Shown here: positions 14,710 to 26,630 of the stretch, one piece after another | How the letters are laid out: every line of letters starts with the position of its first letter | Position numbering within the stretch: the stretch's first letter is position 1 | Source of the DNA: Microcebus murinus | Taxonomy: Eukaryota; Chordata; Mammalia; Primates; Cheirogaleidae | Direction of reading: 5' to 3' | Assembly: GCF_040939455.1 (NCBI RefSeq) | Contig: NC_134117.1 | Location: 53,207,001-53,271,000 of the forward strand | Length of the DNA: 64,000 bases | Position numbers and translations under genes: made by a program | Notes under the pieces: model-generated | What the model saw: the letters and a program-made list of their open reading frames with translations, nothing else | What the model was told of the DNA's origin: nothing | Database searches by the model: none

Positions 14710-15005
14710 GGCCAAGCGCGGTGGCTCACGCCTGCAATCCTAGCTCTCTGGGAGGCCGAGGTGGGAGAGTCGCTTGAGGTCAGGAATTTTGAGACCTGCC
14801 GGAGCAAAAGCAATACTAGTCTCAACCAAAAATAGAAAAAAATTAGCTGGCTGTGGTGGTGCGCACCTATATAGTCCCCCCATAGGGGAGGCTGAGACAG
14901 GAGGACCGCGTGGGCCCAGGAGTTCGAGGCTGCAGTGAGCTGTGATGGCACCACTGCACTCTAGCCTGGGCAGTAGAGCCAGGCACTATCTCATAAAACA
15001 AAACG
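14710..15005 (+). mobile_element. Older dimeric Alu (AluJ-like)
   Basis: The left arm begins GGCCAAGCGCGGTGGCTCACG, and the right arm ends with the CACTGCACTCTAGCCTGGGC block and a short A-rich tail. It lacks the GACGCCACGGCACTCACTC signature of the two younger copies and is more diverged, so it is an older, J-type insertion. No clear TSD is seen. Confidence 0.85.
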
Positions 15006-16040
15006 AATCACAACATTTTATTCGTATATAATTGAAAGTAAATTAAATTAAAAGTAAATTACACATATTTAAAATGTACAATTTGATAAGGTTTGACATG
15101 TTTCCCTCCTGAAACCATCACCACTCTCAAGATCATGAACATATCAGTCACCCCTAAAAGTTTCCTCCTGCCGTTTACTAATCCCTCCCCAACACCCCTC
15201 GCCAGACAACCATTGATCTGCTTCCAGTCACTATAGATTGGTTTGCATTTTTTAGAATTTTATGTAAATGAACCATACAGTATATGCCCTGCATAATTGT
15301 TTTAATGCTCATCCATGTTGTTGGATATATCGATAGTTCCTTTTCATGGCTAGGTAAAATTTATTTTATAGTATAATATTGTACGGGTATGGCACAATTT
15401 GTTTAGCAATTTACTGTTGATGGACATTGGGGTTGTTCCTAGTATTTATTGGCTGTTACAAATAAAGCTGCTCTAAATATTTGCCTGCAAGTCTTTGTAT
15501 GGATACAAGCTTTCATTTTTCTTGAGTAAATACCTAGGAATGGAATGTCTGGGTCATGTGACAGGTGTGTGTTTATAACTTATTAGGAAACTGCCACATT
15601 GTTTCCCAAAGTGTTTGTATCATTTTATGTTCCCAGTAGCAGAGTATGAGAGTTCCAATTCTACATCCTCACCACCACTTGGTATAATCTTTTTAATTTT
15701 AGCTGTTCTAATTGGTGTGTGGTGCCTCACTGTGGTTTTAATTTGAGTTTCCTTAATGACCAATGATATGACATCTTTTCAGGTGCTTGCTTGCAACATG
15801 TAAGTCTTTAGTTAATTGTCTATTGGAATTTCTGGCCCATTAAAAATGTTGAATTATTTGTTTCCTTATTGAGTTTTGGGGTTTTTTTGTTCTGGATAAG
15901 AACATTATCAGATCTATGACTTGGAAATATTATCTTTGCATTCTTACAGGTTTTTTTTTTTTTCCCAAAGAGCAAGCATTCTGAATTTTGATGAAATCCA
16001 ATTTATCAAATGTTTCTTTTCTGGATTGCTATTTTAGTGT

Positions 16041-16080
16041 TATATATATATATATATATATGTGCCTACACACACACACA
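16041..16080. repeat. (TA)n followed by (CA)n
   Basis: About ten TA units (16041-16061) are followed after a short spacer by a short CACA run. Both lie within the antisense L1. Confidence 0.95.
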
Positions 16081-16211
16081 AATCTTTACCTAACCCAAGA
16101 TCACCAAGATATTCTTCTATATTTTATAGTTTTTGGTTTTACATTTAAGTCTATGATCTACTTTGAGTAAATTTTTTGTATGCTTCAAGTTAAGGATCCA
16201 AATTCACTTTT

Positions 16212-16214
<3 letters not shown>

Positions 16215-16259
<45 letters not shown>
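16215..16259. repeat. (AT)n microsatellite, about 45 bp
   Basis: This is a pure alternating AT tract. It is self-complementary and could extrude as a cruciform. Open frames through it encoding runs of Ile-Tyr are artefacts. Confidence 0.97.
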
Positions 16260-16264
<5 letters not shown>

Positions 16265-16450
16265 TTTCCCTTCTTCAATGAATTGCCTTTGTACCTTTGT
16301 AAAAAAAAAATCAGTTGGTTGTATGTGTGTGGGTTTATTTATGAGCCCCCTCTCTGTTCCATTGATCTGTTTGTCCATCTTAACACCAATACCACACTGC
16401 CTTGATTATTGTAGCTTTATAAGAAGTCTTAGAGCCAAGTAATAAAAGTC

Positions 16451-16864
16451 CTATAACATTTGAACATTTTTTCTATTAACTTTTATTTCTGTACTCCACT
16501 TTTATCCTTCGTCCCCTAATGGCAACATGTCTCTAACATGTTAATATGTGGTTTTGTTTGTATGTGATCTTGCAAAATGTATGCTGTTATTTCATTTATA
16601 TGTATTTTCTAATTCGTGTAAATAGTGTTTTGTAAATGTATCATATTTCTCCATCTGTTTCTTACAAAGCAGAATAGTTGGTGCTAAGTTAAGATCTACT
16701 CATGTTGCTGTATGTATACTCAATCTGTAGCATCTATAATAACTGTTGCTTAGTATTCCATGATGAGAGTCCACCAGGGTTTCTTGTTCTACCCGTGATG
16801 GGCACTCAGGTTGCCCCCAGCTCCCTGCCCCTGCCACCACCACCTCCCAAGCACGTGAGCATGT

Positions 16865-16900
<36 letters not shown>

Positions 16901-17645
16901 ACACACACTCTCAGAGCAAAACAAAGAATGATGTTGCAATGAACATCTCCAATAGCTCTCTGGATTGTGGGCAGTTTCCTAGGCAACTTAAATATATGCA
17001 TACCCTATAAATCCCACAATTCCCCTCATGGGAATGTATCTCGAATTAGTTCCAGGTGTTGTCCAGAATGGCTCCACCAGTCCTCATTCTCGCCTGCACC
17101 GTGAGAATTCCTATTTCCATGTGCGCCTTACATATACACACTCACATTTAGCATTACCTGACTCTTTACTTTTTGTCAGGCTAATAGCTATAAAATGAGA
17201 GCTCACTGTTTTACTCTGCATTTTTTTCTGATGACTAATGATTTTGAATAGCTCTTCATATTCTCATTAGCATTTGGCGCTTACTGTTTGTGAATTGCTC
17301 TCTAATATCCTTTGCCAATTTTTTAGAATTTACAGTGCTCTCTTTTTTTAGTTGTGTTGTGGGTGTATATATCTAGATATTAATTGCTTGTGAGTTTTAG
17401 ATACTGCAAATATCTCCCCCCGTTTTGCCATCTGCATACTAATTTCTTCCATGATGTCCTTTGTGGGCAGAAATCTTATATTTTGGTGTAGTAAGATTTA
17501 TCTTTTTTTCCTCAGTCTTATAATTTTGTGCTTTTTGAAGATTTATCTGGTAAGTCCTCTCCAACCCCGACACAAAAATATTCTCCCTTTTCTTCTGTTA
17601 ACTTTATAGTTAGATAGATTTAAGACTGAATGTGAAAGGTCTCTT
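16451..17645 (-). mobile_element. Second old L1M block, antisense
   Basis: The plus strand again reads as the complement of L1M 3' and ORF2 regions: 'tttttgtcaggctaatagctataaaatg', 'tttcattctcattagcatttgg'-like text and 'tttgccatctgcatactaatttcttcc'. It is strongly decayed and contains an (AC)n tract. It may be a separate, older copy or an extension of the preceding block; I cannot decide which. Confidence 0.6.
16866..16908. repeat. (AC)n microsatellite
   Basis: This is an alternating CA tract with one G interruption, about 43 bp long. Confidence 0.97.
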
Positions 17646-17654
17646 TTTGTGTGT

Positions 17655-18085
17655 AGTGCTAATCGGGGTGTTAGCTCGTCTCCAAAGATAGCCCCCAATG
17701 AAGATTGACTCCCAATATTTGTGCCCTGTGTGGCTCTCTCCCATATTGAATCTGAGTTGGCCCTGTATGACCAACCGAATGTGGTTTAAATGTCACTGTG
17801 TAATTTCTAAGACTAGGTCAAAAGAATCTCTGGGCTTAGGCTAATCATCCGCCAGCTTCATGAGTGAGTCTTCTCGGATGTCCAGACCTGCCAAACCTTC
17901 AAATGACTTCAGCCCCAGCAGACATCTTCAATCCCATGTGACTTCAATCCCATGTGAGACCCCCAAGGAGACCAGTCACCCCACAGAACCATGAGAAATA
18001 ATAATAATTTTTGTTTTAAGCCACCAAATGTTGGGGATGGTTGGTTCTGCAGCAAGAGATGGTGGGAACAGAAATTGGTGCTTGG
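17655..18085 (+). mobile_element. MLT1-type MaLR LTR
   Basis: Recognisable LTR blocks are 'ctctcccatattgaatctgagttggccctg', 'gtcactgtgtaatttctaagactaggtca', 'atgacttcagccccagcagacatctt' and the polyadenylation end 'ttttaagccaccaaatgttgggg'. It is followed by 'attggtgcttggaagtggagtgttgcc', which resembles the start of MaLR internal sequence. So it is probably the 5' LTR of a longer, broken element. Confidence 0.65.
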
Positions 18086-18225
18086 AAGTGGAGTGTTGCC
18101 ATTAGAACAACCTACGACAGGTAGCCTAAGGTTGGGAACAGGTGGTGGTCGAAGATGGGAGGAAGGATATAAGGGCAGCAAGGAGGATTTCCTCTTTCAC
18201 TGTCAATGGAAAAGAAGACAAACTC

Positions 18226-18800
18226 TGTAAAATAATTTAAGGAGGTTTATTCTGAGGCAAATTTGAGGGCCATGGCCTGGAGCCACGCCCAGGAAGCCTT
18301 GAGCAAGTGGACTTGCTGTGGCTGGGTTATGTTTAGTTATGTTTCAAGGAGACAGAAATTATAGGTAAAGTCATAAATCAATACATGGAAGGCCTACACT
18401 GGTTTGGCCCAAAAAGGTGGAACATCTCAATGTGGGGGGCTTACAAGTCATCAGTGGGTTTAGGGATTAAGGCAGGGCATCTCGAAGTGGGGGCTTACAA
18501 GTCATCAGTGGGTTTAGGGATTAAGGCAGGACATCTCGAAGTGGGGGCTTACAAGACACAGGTGGATTTAGGGATTCTTTAGTTGACAATTGGCTGAAAG
18601 AGCTAGGCTTTGTCCAAAGGCTAGGAATCAGTGGAAAGAAATGCTTGAGTTAAGATAAGCGTTTTCTATCTTTTATGTGATGCTATACTGGAATCAGGTT
18701 GGGAAGAAACCACATCATAAAAACCTGTTTACTGAGATTTACCATTTGCAGGTGTGACTCACCAGGCCCCCTTAGAAAGGAATTTTCTGGGCAAAGAACA
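18226..18800 (-). mobile_element. ERV-type LTR fragment, antisense, with internal tandem repeat
   Basis: The segment starts 'ggaggtttattctgaggcaaatttgagggcc' and ends near 'caccaggcccccttagaaag', a pattern I associate with antisense ERV1 LTRs of the MER class. The exact family is not determined. Tandem 54-bp units lie inside it. It appears inserted into the MaLR element. Confidence 0.45.
18421..18582. repeat. 54-bp tandem repeat, three units
   Basis: Units start at about 18421, 18477 and 18531 and share ACATCTCGAAGTGGGGGC and TTACAAGTCATCAGTGGG. Units 1 and 2 are nearly identical and unit 3 is diverged. An open frame through them gives a repeating peptide that I regard as incidental. Confidence 0.9.
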
Positions 18801-19644
18801 AGATCAGAGTTCAGTCCTCACCACCTGGGATGTAGACAGTGTTGCTCCCCCAGCTAACAATGAGAAGAGACTGTGTGTACTGCAAAGTCATCACTTGTCC
18901 TGAGCTCACCAAGGAGCCCAGGTCACAGGGCAAGCAAGTCGTCTGAATCCCAGGGGGCAGGACTCTCCAAGGAGAGACCGGGGTGCAGACTGGCTTGCTC
19001 GGGCATGTGGGAGGAAGGGGTGGCCTCCAGAAAAGTGGGTAAGAAGAAATCAGTTCAATTTTAACAGATTGTTGGAAGCCAGGTGTGGGCTGCCAGTCAG
19101 TCTGGGATGGCAGGGGGCCCAGACAAGGCGAGAGTTTCACACACTGGGTGCTGCTCTAGTGGGGCGTGGAGGCGAGTGGGGGGAGGGGGGATGGAGAAAG
19201 ACCTCTCAGTGGGGGAGGGACCCAAGGGGATTACTACTGCTGCTGTGGGAAAAGCACCAAAGCCCGCCCTCTTGTCCTGACCCCTTGCTCAGTGGAGCAA
19301 AAGCCTTGAGCCACAAGGAGAAGCCAACAAACTCTGTCACTCCCAGGCAAAGATCCATGGCGGCTGCATTTCTGGTAGGAGGAAAATCCCCCTGGCCGTG
19401 GAGGAAGTGCAGGAAGCTGTTCTGGGCCCAGGTCCTGTACCAATACCATTCCAGGTCGGCTAGCTCTGGGGAAGGGCAGAAACTCTTCCACACGGGACCT
19501 GCCTCCGTGGGGGAGGCCAGGTGAGAAAGCTCTGTCACCCGGGACAGCAAGAGCCCACCCTCCCCTGCCCACCTGAACCCTGCAGTGGGTGGCAAGCGTG
19601 GCAGTCACCATTCGGAGAGGGGTAAGAGTGCGGGGGATATGTGG
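18801..19644. other. Unassigned sequence
   Basis: I recognise neither gene nor repeat here. Two overlapping antisense open frames (240 and 129 codons) show no family resemblance, lack supporting splice context and run into L1-derived sequence. Confidence 0.4.
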
Positions 19645-20340
19645 AGAGACACCCCCTTCCTGTGGGATCACGGGGACAATGGCAATTAACATCACCATGA
19701 GATAACACTGCACACTTCTAGAATGACCAGGAAAAAGGCTGACAGTCCCTCGTACTGCTGAGGGTGTGAAGGCACTGGAACTCTCCCACGTTGCTGGTGG
19801 ATGTACAAAATGGTTCGGTCGATTTGGAAAACAATCTGGCGGCTTCTTATGAAGTTGAACATACACTGGTGTCTGAGCAGCCCCACTCCAAGAGAAATGA
19901 AAACACGCACACGCAAAAGCTGTGCTGATGGTCACGGCAGCTATGCTTGAAAACAATCCAAATATGCATCAACAGGTGAACGAATAAACAAATTGTGGTA
20001 CATTCGTACATTGGAATATGACTCAGGGATATATAATAAAAAACGAACTGGTGAAAGCTTTGACAGCAGGGTTGGATCTCGAAAACATTATGCTGGGGTT
20101 GACAGCCACACTCAAAAGGCTACATACTGAATTATTCTTTTTATATGACATTCTGAAAAACACTAAACTGCATATAGGGAGAGAAAAGATTTCGAGGGGG
20201 CTGGAAGTTGGTGGGGGGGGTTGACTACAGAGAGCACAAGGGAAATTCTTGGGGCCATCACGATGTTCTATGTGCTGAGTGTGGTGTGGTCACGTGACTG
20301 GATGCCTTTGTCAGAAAGGATGAACATGTAAATTACATGT
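19645..20340 (+). mobile_element. L1M 3' end, sense
   Basis: The segment includes 'gagataacactgcacacttctagaatgacc', 'ggaaaacaatctggcggcttctta', 'agagaaatgaaaacacgcac' and 'aacaggtgaacgaataaacaaattgtgg'. It continues with 'aaaaggctacatactg', 'tatatgacattctgaaaa' and 'cacaagggaaattcttgggg'. This is the canonical 3' part of an old L1M/HAL1-type element. Confidence 0.85.
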
Positions 20341-20439
20341 CAAACCTGACTTCAGAACGAAAACTAATCTGCGGTGTTAGATCTCAGGATAATTTTTACC
20401 GCTAGGGAGCGAGTGATAGGAAGTTAGGCTGGGAGCGGG

Positions 20440-20570
20440 TTTCTTGTGATGTGCTGTGTCTGGATCTGTCAACTGGTGACAATTCTTCAAACTGTACCCC
20501 TATGAATTGTGCACCGGTTTGTATGGATGTTGTATTTCAATACAAAGTTTTTTAAAAAGACAGTGAGGAA
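20440..20570 (+). mobile_element. L1M 3' tail fragment
   Basis: It reads 'cttcaaactgtacccctatgaattgtgcacc...gtatttcaatacaaagtttttt', the terminal part of an L1M 3' UTR ending in an A-rich tail. Confidence 0.6.
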
Positions 20571-21875
20571 ATTGTTATTGGGGAAAAAAAGAAGACTCAA
20601 TAACAGGAGCACTGTCTCTGCAGTAACCTGGGTGACGGGAACGGTCCCTAGTGGACCCGTGCTAAGCTTTTAGCAGCCCCCGATAACATTGAGAAGAGAG
20701 AGAATGCAATGAGCTAAAAAATGAGCAATTCAGATTTTGAACAGAATTTAGGGGAAATATAGCAGGCCCAGGACAGTCTTCCCAGCTGGTGAAAGGTGCT
20801 CAAAGGAAGAAATGGCTTCATAGTGAAGATCAAGTCAAGGGCGAAGCTGTGTGACTCGGGGTAACAACCTCAGGCGGATCTGAGGCTCTGTCAGGTAAGC
20901 AGGTACTTTCAGGTGAGCAGTAGGGTTCCTAAGGATCCTTATGATGTGACTCTTAGCCCAACTTTGCCAGACAAGAGCCAAGTTGCTTAAAAATCTTAAG
21001 AACATTGTTATGTGCGCTTTGACGCTCAGCCCAAGGTAGAGGGGGGCCTACGTTGAAGAGATCTGTGGCTGCCATTTTTGTCTAATCAGAGTGAAGCTCA
21101 GTAAGATCTGTAGGAACCTCACAAAACTTTTAATGGAATCACATTGGTAAGAGCACTACAAATGGGAACTGAAAGGTGGATTCTAAATTCAAAACAAAAA
21201 GAGTCCACTGTACCTCCTGCCTTCTAGGAGGTAGGAATCGGGCCGAAAAAAGCTACTTTTCTTTAAACATGGACAAACCTTATCAAAAAGAAAAAAACGA
21301 GTCAGATTTGAGATATAAGAGCTCAGCTTTCTGAGCCAAGAGCTACTGAGCAGGCAGGTGGCCCCAAACTATGGTGAGTTGTATAATTATCTCCTTATAT
21401 TTTACAATGAATAATAATAGCCATAAAATGCACAATAAATGTAATGCAATTTAATTGTCCTGAAACCCCTACCCCCAAACCCCTACCCCCACCCCACTCA
21501 GTCTGTGGAAAAATTGTCTTCCATGAAAAAAGTCCCTGGTGCCAAAGAGGTTGGGGACCACTGCTATAGCGAATCACTCCCAGGAAGCAGGACTGGGCTA
21601 TAATCCAGGAACCGGCAACACGTGCCCCGCTGGATTTCAGAATTACTGTGGGCCAATAACTGCAGTGTGCCTCTTTCTCCTTCCCCTCTTTTGAACAAAA
21701 GTGGGTTTTTTTGTTTGTTTGTTTTTTTGCAGTTTTCCTATCCCTATTATTGTTTGTTGGGTTTGGGAGGGTTCAGAGGGAAGGTTTGAAATATAGCCAG
21801 CAGTAGCCCTGGGGGAAGTGAAAATGCCTTGTCATCTTCCAGCGGGAAATTTCACCTCCCTCGTGAGCCCTATTT
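20571..21875 (+). mobile_element. MaLR (MLT1/MST) internal sequence, interrupted
   Basis: Text such as 'aaatggcttcatagtgaagatcaagtcaaggg', and later 'gtgccccgctggatttcag...gggccaataactgc', resembles the non-coding internal region of MaLR elements. It lies on the same strand as the LTR at 17655. A hAT fragment at 21352-21580 splits it. No retroviral gene is present, which is normal for MaLR. Confidence 0.45.
21352..21580 (-). mobile_element. hAT-type DNA transposon fragment
   Basis: It ends 'ttgtcttccatgaaaaaagtccctggtgccaaagaggttggggaccactg', a common primate hAT-related repeat end read on the plus strand. Upstream is 'tttacaatgaataataatagcc...aatgcacaataaatgtaatgc'. A 14-bp C-rich unit is doubled at 21464-21491. 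Confidence 0.6.
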
Positions 21876-21974
21876 GCCCCAGTGGGGTATGCTTTGACTC
21901 ATGAGATGAACTAGCAAGCAGTCTGGGGCCCCATGTTGGGCCGAAGCACCCTCATCTCCTGTTTTGGTGCCTCT

Positions 21975-22250
21975 GTTTGTCAGGATGGGCTAGGTTATGC
22001 TGCAGCAACAAGTAACCCTAAAATCCCAGTGGCTCAACACAATAAAAGTTTCTTTCTTTCCCTTACAACATGTTCAACACGGGGTGACAGAGGGACTCAA
22101 TCCATGACAGTCACACAGGAACATAGGCTGATGGAGGTTTTTATCTCTTATGATTCTATAATCACTGCAAAAGTGAGTGGCAATGTGGTAGGTTAGTACC
22201 AGCTCTAAAGTTTTAGCTCGCATGGCTGTGCCTAGCTTCAGAGGGAGTAG
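21975..22250. mobile_element. LTR-like interspersed repeat, family unsure
   Basis: 'ggctaggttatgctgcagcaacaagtaaccc...cagtggctcaacacaataaaagtttc' resembles an antisense LTR of the MaLR/ERVL group. The call is weak and the boundaries are approximate. Confidence 0.4.
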
Positions 22251-24175
22251 GGAAGTGCAGTTTACCATGTGCTTAGAAAGCAGAGTGGTGGAACTCTTTT
22301 TGATGAACGTCCATAGGGGCCACTGCCCTTGTAACGAAGTACCTGGCGAAGTTGGGTGCTGGTCCAAATGGAAAAAGAAGTTAGCCTCCATGCTGCACCA
22401 CCTGGGACTGGTGTCAGTGCTATGTGAGGCTCCTGGGGTGTGGTCTGGTCTAGGGGAACTATTGTGGCCCCAGGGGACCACTGAGGCCCCCTAGTGGAGT
22501 CTAGAGGTTAGTAATCTCTGGACTCACTGGGGCCACCTCCTGAGCATCCCATTCTACCCCTAGAATTTTGTTCCTCTGTTAAAATGACTTAATAGTGACC
22601 TCTTCCAAGGAGCAGGGACAGATCCAGGATTTTGGATAAGTCTGATGTTTACACAATTTTGGAGTCCCTCTTTAAGAAAAAGAACACAAATAACAAAGAT
22701 CCATTTAAATACAAAAGTAGATATTGATTTAGGAGGAGAAAGGAAGAAGTCACAGCAGATTGCCAATTTAAAAGAATTACCACAAACATCACAAAGCTCA
22801 GAAAAATGTAACAGTTTTCATTTCCTATCATTTTTGTTACATTTTGATGGCCTCTTCCTACAAGGGTGGTTTTCTGTTAGCGTTTTCTAGGAAGAGAATA
22901 GGATGATAAATTCTGACAACCATGCCAGAAGGAAGACTGATTATTTGTATCATTGATCGTGACCCCATGCACATATGTGCTTATCGGTTGGACCTGACAA
23001 AGAAAAGTTCTACTTGTGTAATAAAGAAAGAAAAAAAATGGTAGTGTATTTATAACTAAATATGTTATATTATTGAGAATGTTCCTACTAAGAGAGATCA
23101 TCTATTTTGACTAGGTATGGATGAAAACAAAATAGTCTGCTTGCAAATATTACCTACCTGACGACTGGGAGCATTGCCCAGAGAGCAGATGCCGGCTCTG
23201 CACATATGGAACTTTTTCCTCCTCCGTTAGCACGTATTTTCCTGCCAGGGGCCGTGGGACATACACTAGAAGTGGGAATATTCCTGGAAGGCATTTCTAT
23301 AACCAGGAGGGCTAGCAGTAATTTACATCGATGTGGTAGTGATGGGTAATCACATGAGCGTGTCCCTCTAAACCCAAATTAAATGCATGCTCAGCTCAGC
23401 TGGCCCCCAGCCAGATTCCCAAACACACCCAGCATCCCACCCAAACACAACCCCACAGGAGGCTGTGTGACATAGGGAAAGTCCAAGTGGAAGCCGCCAG
23501 GGGCCTACCCTATTGCACTTAAAATAGCTTACTTTTGCAAATTTTGCAAAAACATCTGAGCACAAGCTGGTTCCTGGATGAGTCCCATTCAAGTGAAGGG
23601 TGCTGAGGCTCAAGCTTTGTTTACTTCCCAGGAAACCCGCCTGCCAGGGAGCCCTCGTGGCTGAACCTACCCGATTCCTGATACCCTGTGCTCTCTTTCC
23701 TCAGCACTTCCTTTGCTTTCTTTCTCCCGTTCCTGAAGGGGGGAAAATGGTACATCTTTGAATCCCCCTGGTGTCTGGCATGCTGCCCTGTACTTAACAC
23801 CTTCTCAGCAAATGCTCCCCAAATCCACGTTGGTGCGTTGCTTTTTTGACAGTGGAGATGGCTGTTCAGCCACATATATATATATATATAAACTACGTTC
23901 TCGAAATACCGTCTAACAACGACAACTTGGAGACTGTAACATTTATGCAGTACTAATCTTTTGCCAGGTCCTGGGCTAAGGATCTAAAACGTTTTTTAAA
24001 AGCTTTTTTCAAATTACAGTCGAAACATGTGCTGATAGCAAAAAACAAAACAAACAAAAAGAGTGGGAGCCATATGGTTGTTGTAAAGAGAAAGGTAAAC
24101 CCCAACTTTGTCCACCCAGCTCTGTACCTGCCCAGGGTCACCATGCAGAGGTGGCCTCTGGAGGCGGCGTCTGCC
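22251..24175. other. Intergenic sequence with few recognisable features
   Basis: Most of this stretch is unassigned. A short (TA)n tract lies at about 23873-23890. The piece at about 22620-22690 ('ggattttggataagtctgatg...ccctctttaagaaaaagaac') has the look of an old DNA transposon. No gene is supported. Confidence 0.5.
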
Positions 24176-24177
24176 CC

Positions 24178-24325
24178 CAAGTCTGGCTCCTCCACTTGCT
24201 TGGCTGGGGGATTTTGGGCACGTTACTTAACCCTTTGGAGCAACAGTTTCCTCAAATGGAGATAACACTAATAATAGCTGCCTTACAAGGATTACTGTGA
24301 TGATTAAATGGGACATTCCATGTCC
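24178..24325 (+). mobile_element. MIR
   Basis: A clear tRNA-derived MIR in sense orientation: 'ggctcctccacttgcttgg', 'gggcacgttacttaaccc', 'cagtttcctcaaatggagataac' and 'gattaaatggg'. Confidence 0.8.
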
Positions 24326-24539
24326 AGGCCTGGCATTGCCACTATATCCTTTCAACCCCGCCCTGAAGGACACTTCACAACCACGACTCTCTTTCTCCGC
24401 CTGGGGACGTTCTTGCCCATACGACGTGCTCTGCCCACCTCTAGACAGACTGCAAGTGGTAGCAGCTAACACCCCACCTCCATCAAGCACAGGACGGGGG
24501 TTGGTGGACACATGTCCACTCTCGTGCCCCTGGATCATT

Positions 24540-25580
24540 CGCTTGTACTTTCTCAGCTCTCCTCCCCCCTGCTGTCTTTTTTATTTTTCTTTCCTGAATT
24601 CAAGTTTGTCCTGAATTTCTGAATTCAAGTTTGTCTTATTGATTTGCAGGATAATAGCACCTTGTTTATTATCGGTATTGTAACTGTTTTCTCCAAATAA
24701 TCATTTTTCGCTTAGCAACACAGAGAAATGTTTCATGTCTAGATAGTCAAATCTGTCTTACTTTTCCTTGATGGTTTCTGGATTTATGTCTTGCCTAGAA
24801 GGACTTCCTCACCCCAAGATGAACAAATCTCCATCTCTATTGCCTCCTAATACTTTTGCAGTTGGTAAAAAGTTGGTAAAAGACTTGTTCAGCACTCTGG
24901 AATTTACTTTTGGGCATTATGTGAGATTTAATAATAATAATAAGTCATTTTCCACGTGATAAACGATCATCCCACACTATTTCTGTAATACATCGGCCAG
25001 CCCATGCCTTCCCCTATGCTGTTTCTGTGATATGCTAATTTCCCGTAATCCCCGCCATAGCTCGGTTTGGGGTTCTTTGTTCTGTTCCTTTGATCCAGCA
25101 ACTTCATCCTGTTTTAATTTCTCTAGCTTTATAGCGCGTTTGATATCTGGTAGGTCAAGTCGCATCTCATTTTTCTTCTTCTTCAAAATATTCTTGCCTG
25201 TTCTCGCTTGTTTACTCTTTCAGATGAGTTTTAAAATCAGCTTGTCAAGTTCTATAAACCTCCCTTTAGCATTCTGATTGGGAATGCATTGAATTTATAG
25301 ATTTAATTTGGGAGGAATTGACATCTTCATATTATGGTCTTTCCATGCCGGAATGTGACAGATCACTCCATTTATTCAGGCCTTCTTTATGCCCTTCAGT
25401 AAAGTTTTATTGTGTTCTGACGGGACGAGGACTTCTCTCGTTACGTTTGTTCTTGGATATTTTATGGACTGGGTGGCCATCGTGCACGGGATGTTTTTTT
25501 CATTGCATTTCTAATGGGTGTGGGTTTTCTTGTCTCCCATCTCTGTGCTGATGAACCCTCTATTTAGTTCTGATATTTGC
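24540..25580 (-). mobile_element. L1/HAL1-derived sequence, antisense
   Basis: The plus strand holds ORF2-like complement sequence: 'ttttaaaatcagcttgtcaagttctataaa', 'attgggaatgcattgaatttatagattt', 'aattgacatcttcatattatgg' and 'tttcttggatattttatggac'-like text. All frames are broken and there are many CpGs for an old copy. Confidence 0.7.
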
Positions 25581-26630
25581 CGGTGGATTAGAGGAACTCT
25601 GAACCTATCACACCTGTCCCGCAGGGATGGGCCCCCTGAAGAGCAGAGAGCTCCATTGTCCCTGGATGGCCACTGCTGAATCCCGTGGCCCTGTTGGGTT
25701 GCTGCAGGGACTGCTGCATGGGCCAGAGATGTGACCCGTTGACAGTTAGATCCATTCCAATCCTAGCTTCTGTGAGTTCATAGTTCTGGTCCCTGTGTCT
25801 GTTTTCATGCACCGTCTCCCCAGTTACACATGAATCAAGGGCACGTTCCCTGTCCTCCCTCCCTCCTTCCTTTCCTTCCTCAACTGTACTTCGATTTGCA
25901 CATGCCAAGCGCCACGACAGGTGTCGGGGAGACGGGCAAGGCGAGGTTGCCATGATAATTGCACATACAAATGCTTCACACCCTGCTACTAAGAAGAGTA
26001 GAGGGAAATTTTTTTAAAAAAGTGCTCACACCCTTGGGATGCAGACAGCGTTACTTGCTATTCTCAAATTAGAATGTGGTAGGGCCCCCCACCCCACCAC
26101 AACTGACTTGAAATACAGTCTACGCTTGGAGGCTTCTCCCATCCCCCTCCCCTGCCTCCCTAGACAGTCCATGAACCCCAGTGGCTCACCCAGCCCCAGA
26201 GGAGGACTTCCACTGTCCAGGAGCCAAGAGCTCTGCCACCTCCTCTCCCTGGCTGCCGTCCTGGCCTTTGACGCAGAAGGTATCCCTGTGGGGTCCTGGC
26301 CGTCCGTCTACTGTCCTGCTGCTGCCCAGGGAAGGTTTTCCCAGGCTTCTTCTGTGAGGGTGCCCCAAGGAGGGCCCCTTCCCCTGGATAGCCAAGGCTG
26401 CTCCTCAGGGGCACGCTCTGCAGTTCTTCTCCCAGGGCGTGTGGCCTCAGAGCCTGTGGGCAAGGACAGCAGGGTCAGGCCCCTTCCTGGTGCACCTCAA
26501 ACCGCCACCTCTGGTCCACCTCCTAGGCCCACAGAGCCACCCAGGCTGCTCCCCTCCCCTCCCCCCAGCGCCAGTGCCTTCCCGCCCACCCCTCATGGGG
26601 ACCGTGCTTGTCTATCAGAAGGGTCTACAG
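25581..26630. other. Unassigned intergenic sequence
   Basis: Rather GC-rich sequence with no repeat or gene recognised. A 229-codon plus-strand open frame (26039-26728) runs into a MER20 element and has a biased Pro/Ser composition, so it is not accepted as a gene. Confidence 0.5.

Larger units (their letters stand above)
15006..16450 (-). mobile_element. Old L1 (L1M class), antisense 3' region
   Basis: The plus strand carries the reverse complement of an L1M 3' end. It runs from 'aaaatgtacaatttgataaggtttgac' through 'ctgttgatggacattggggttgttcc', 'ctgctctaaatatttgcc' and 'aaatacctaggaatgg', and on into ORF2-derived sequence. All frames are broken. It is interrupted by microsatellites at 16041-16080 and 16215-16259. 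Confidence 0.85.

Noticed and set aside
19234..19956. 240-codon minus-strand open frame
   Set aside because: Its start region lies in the antisense of an L1 3' end, and the remainder has no resemblance to a known family or splice support.
22484..22497. CTCF-like motif on the minus strand
   Set aside because: CCACTAGGGGGCCT lacks the required last bases of the core; it is kept here as a note only.
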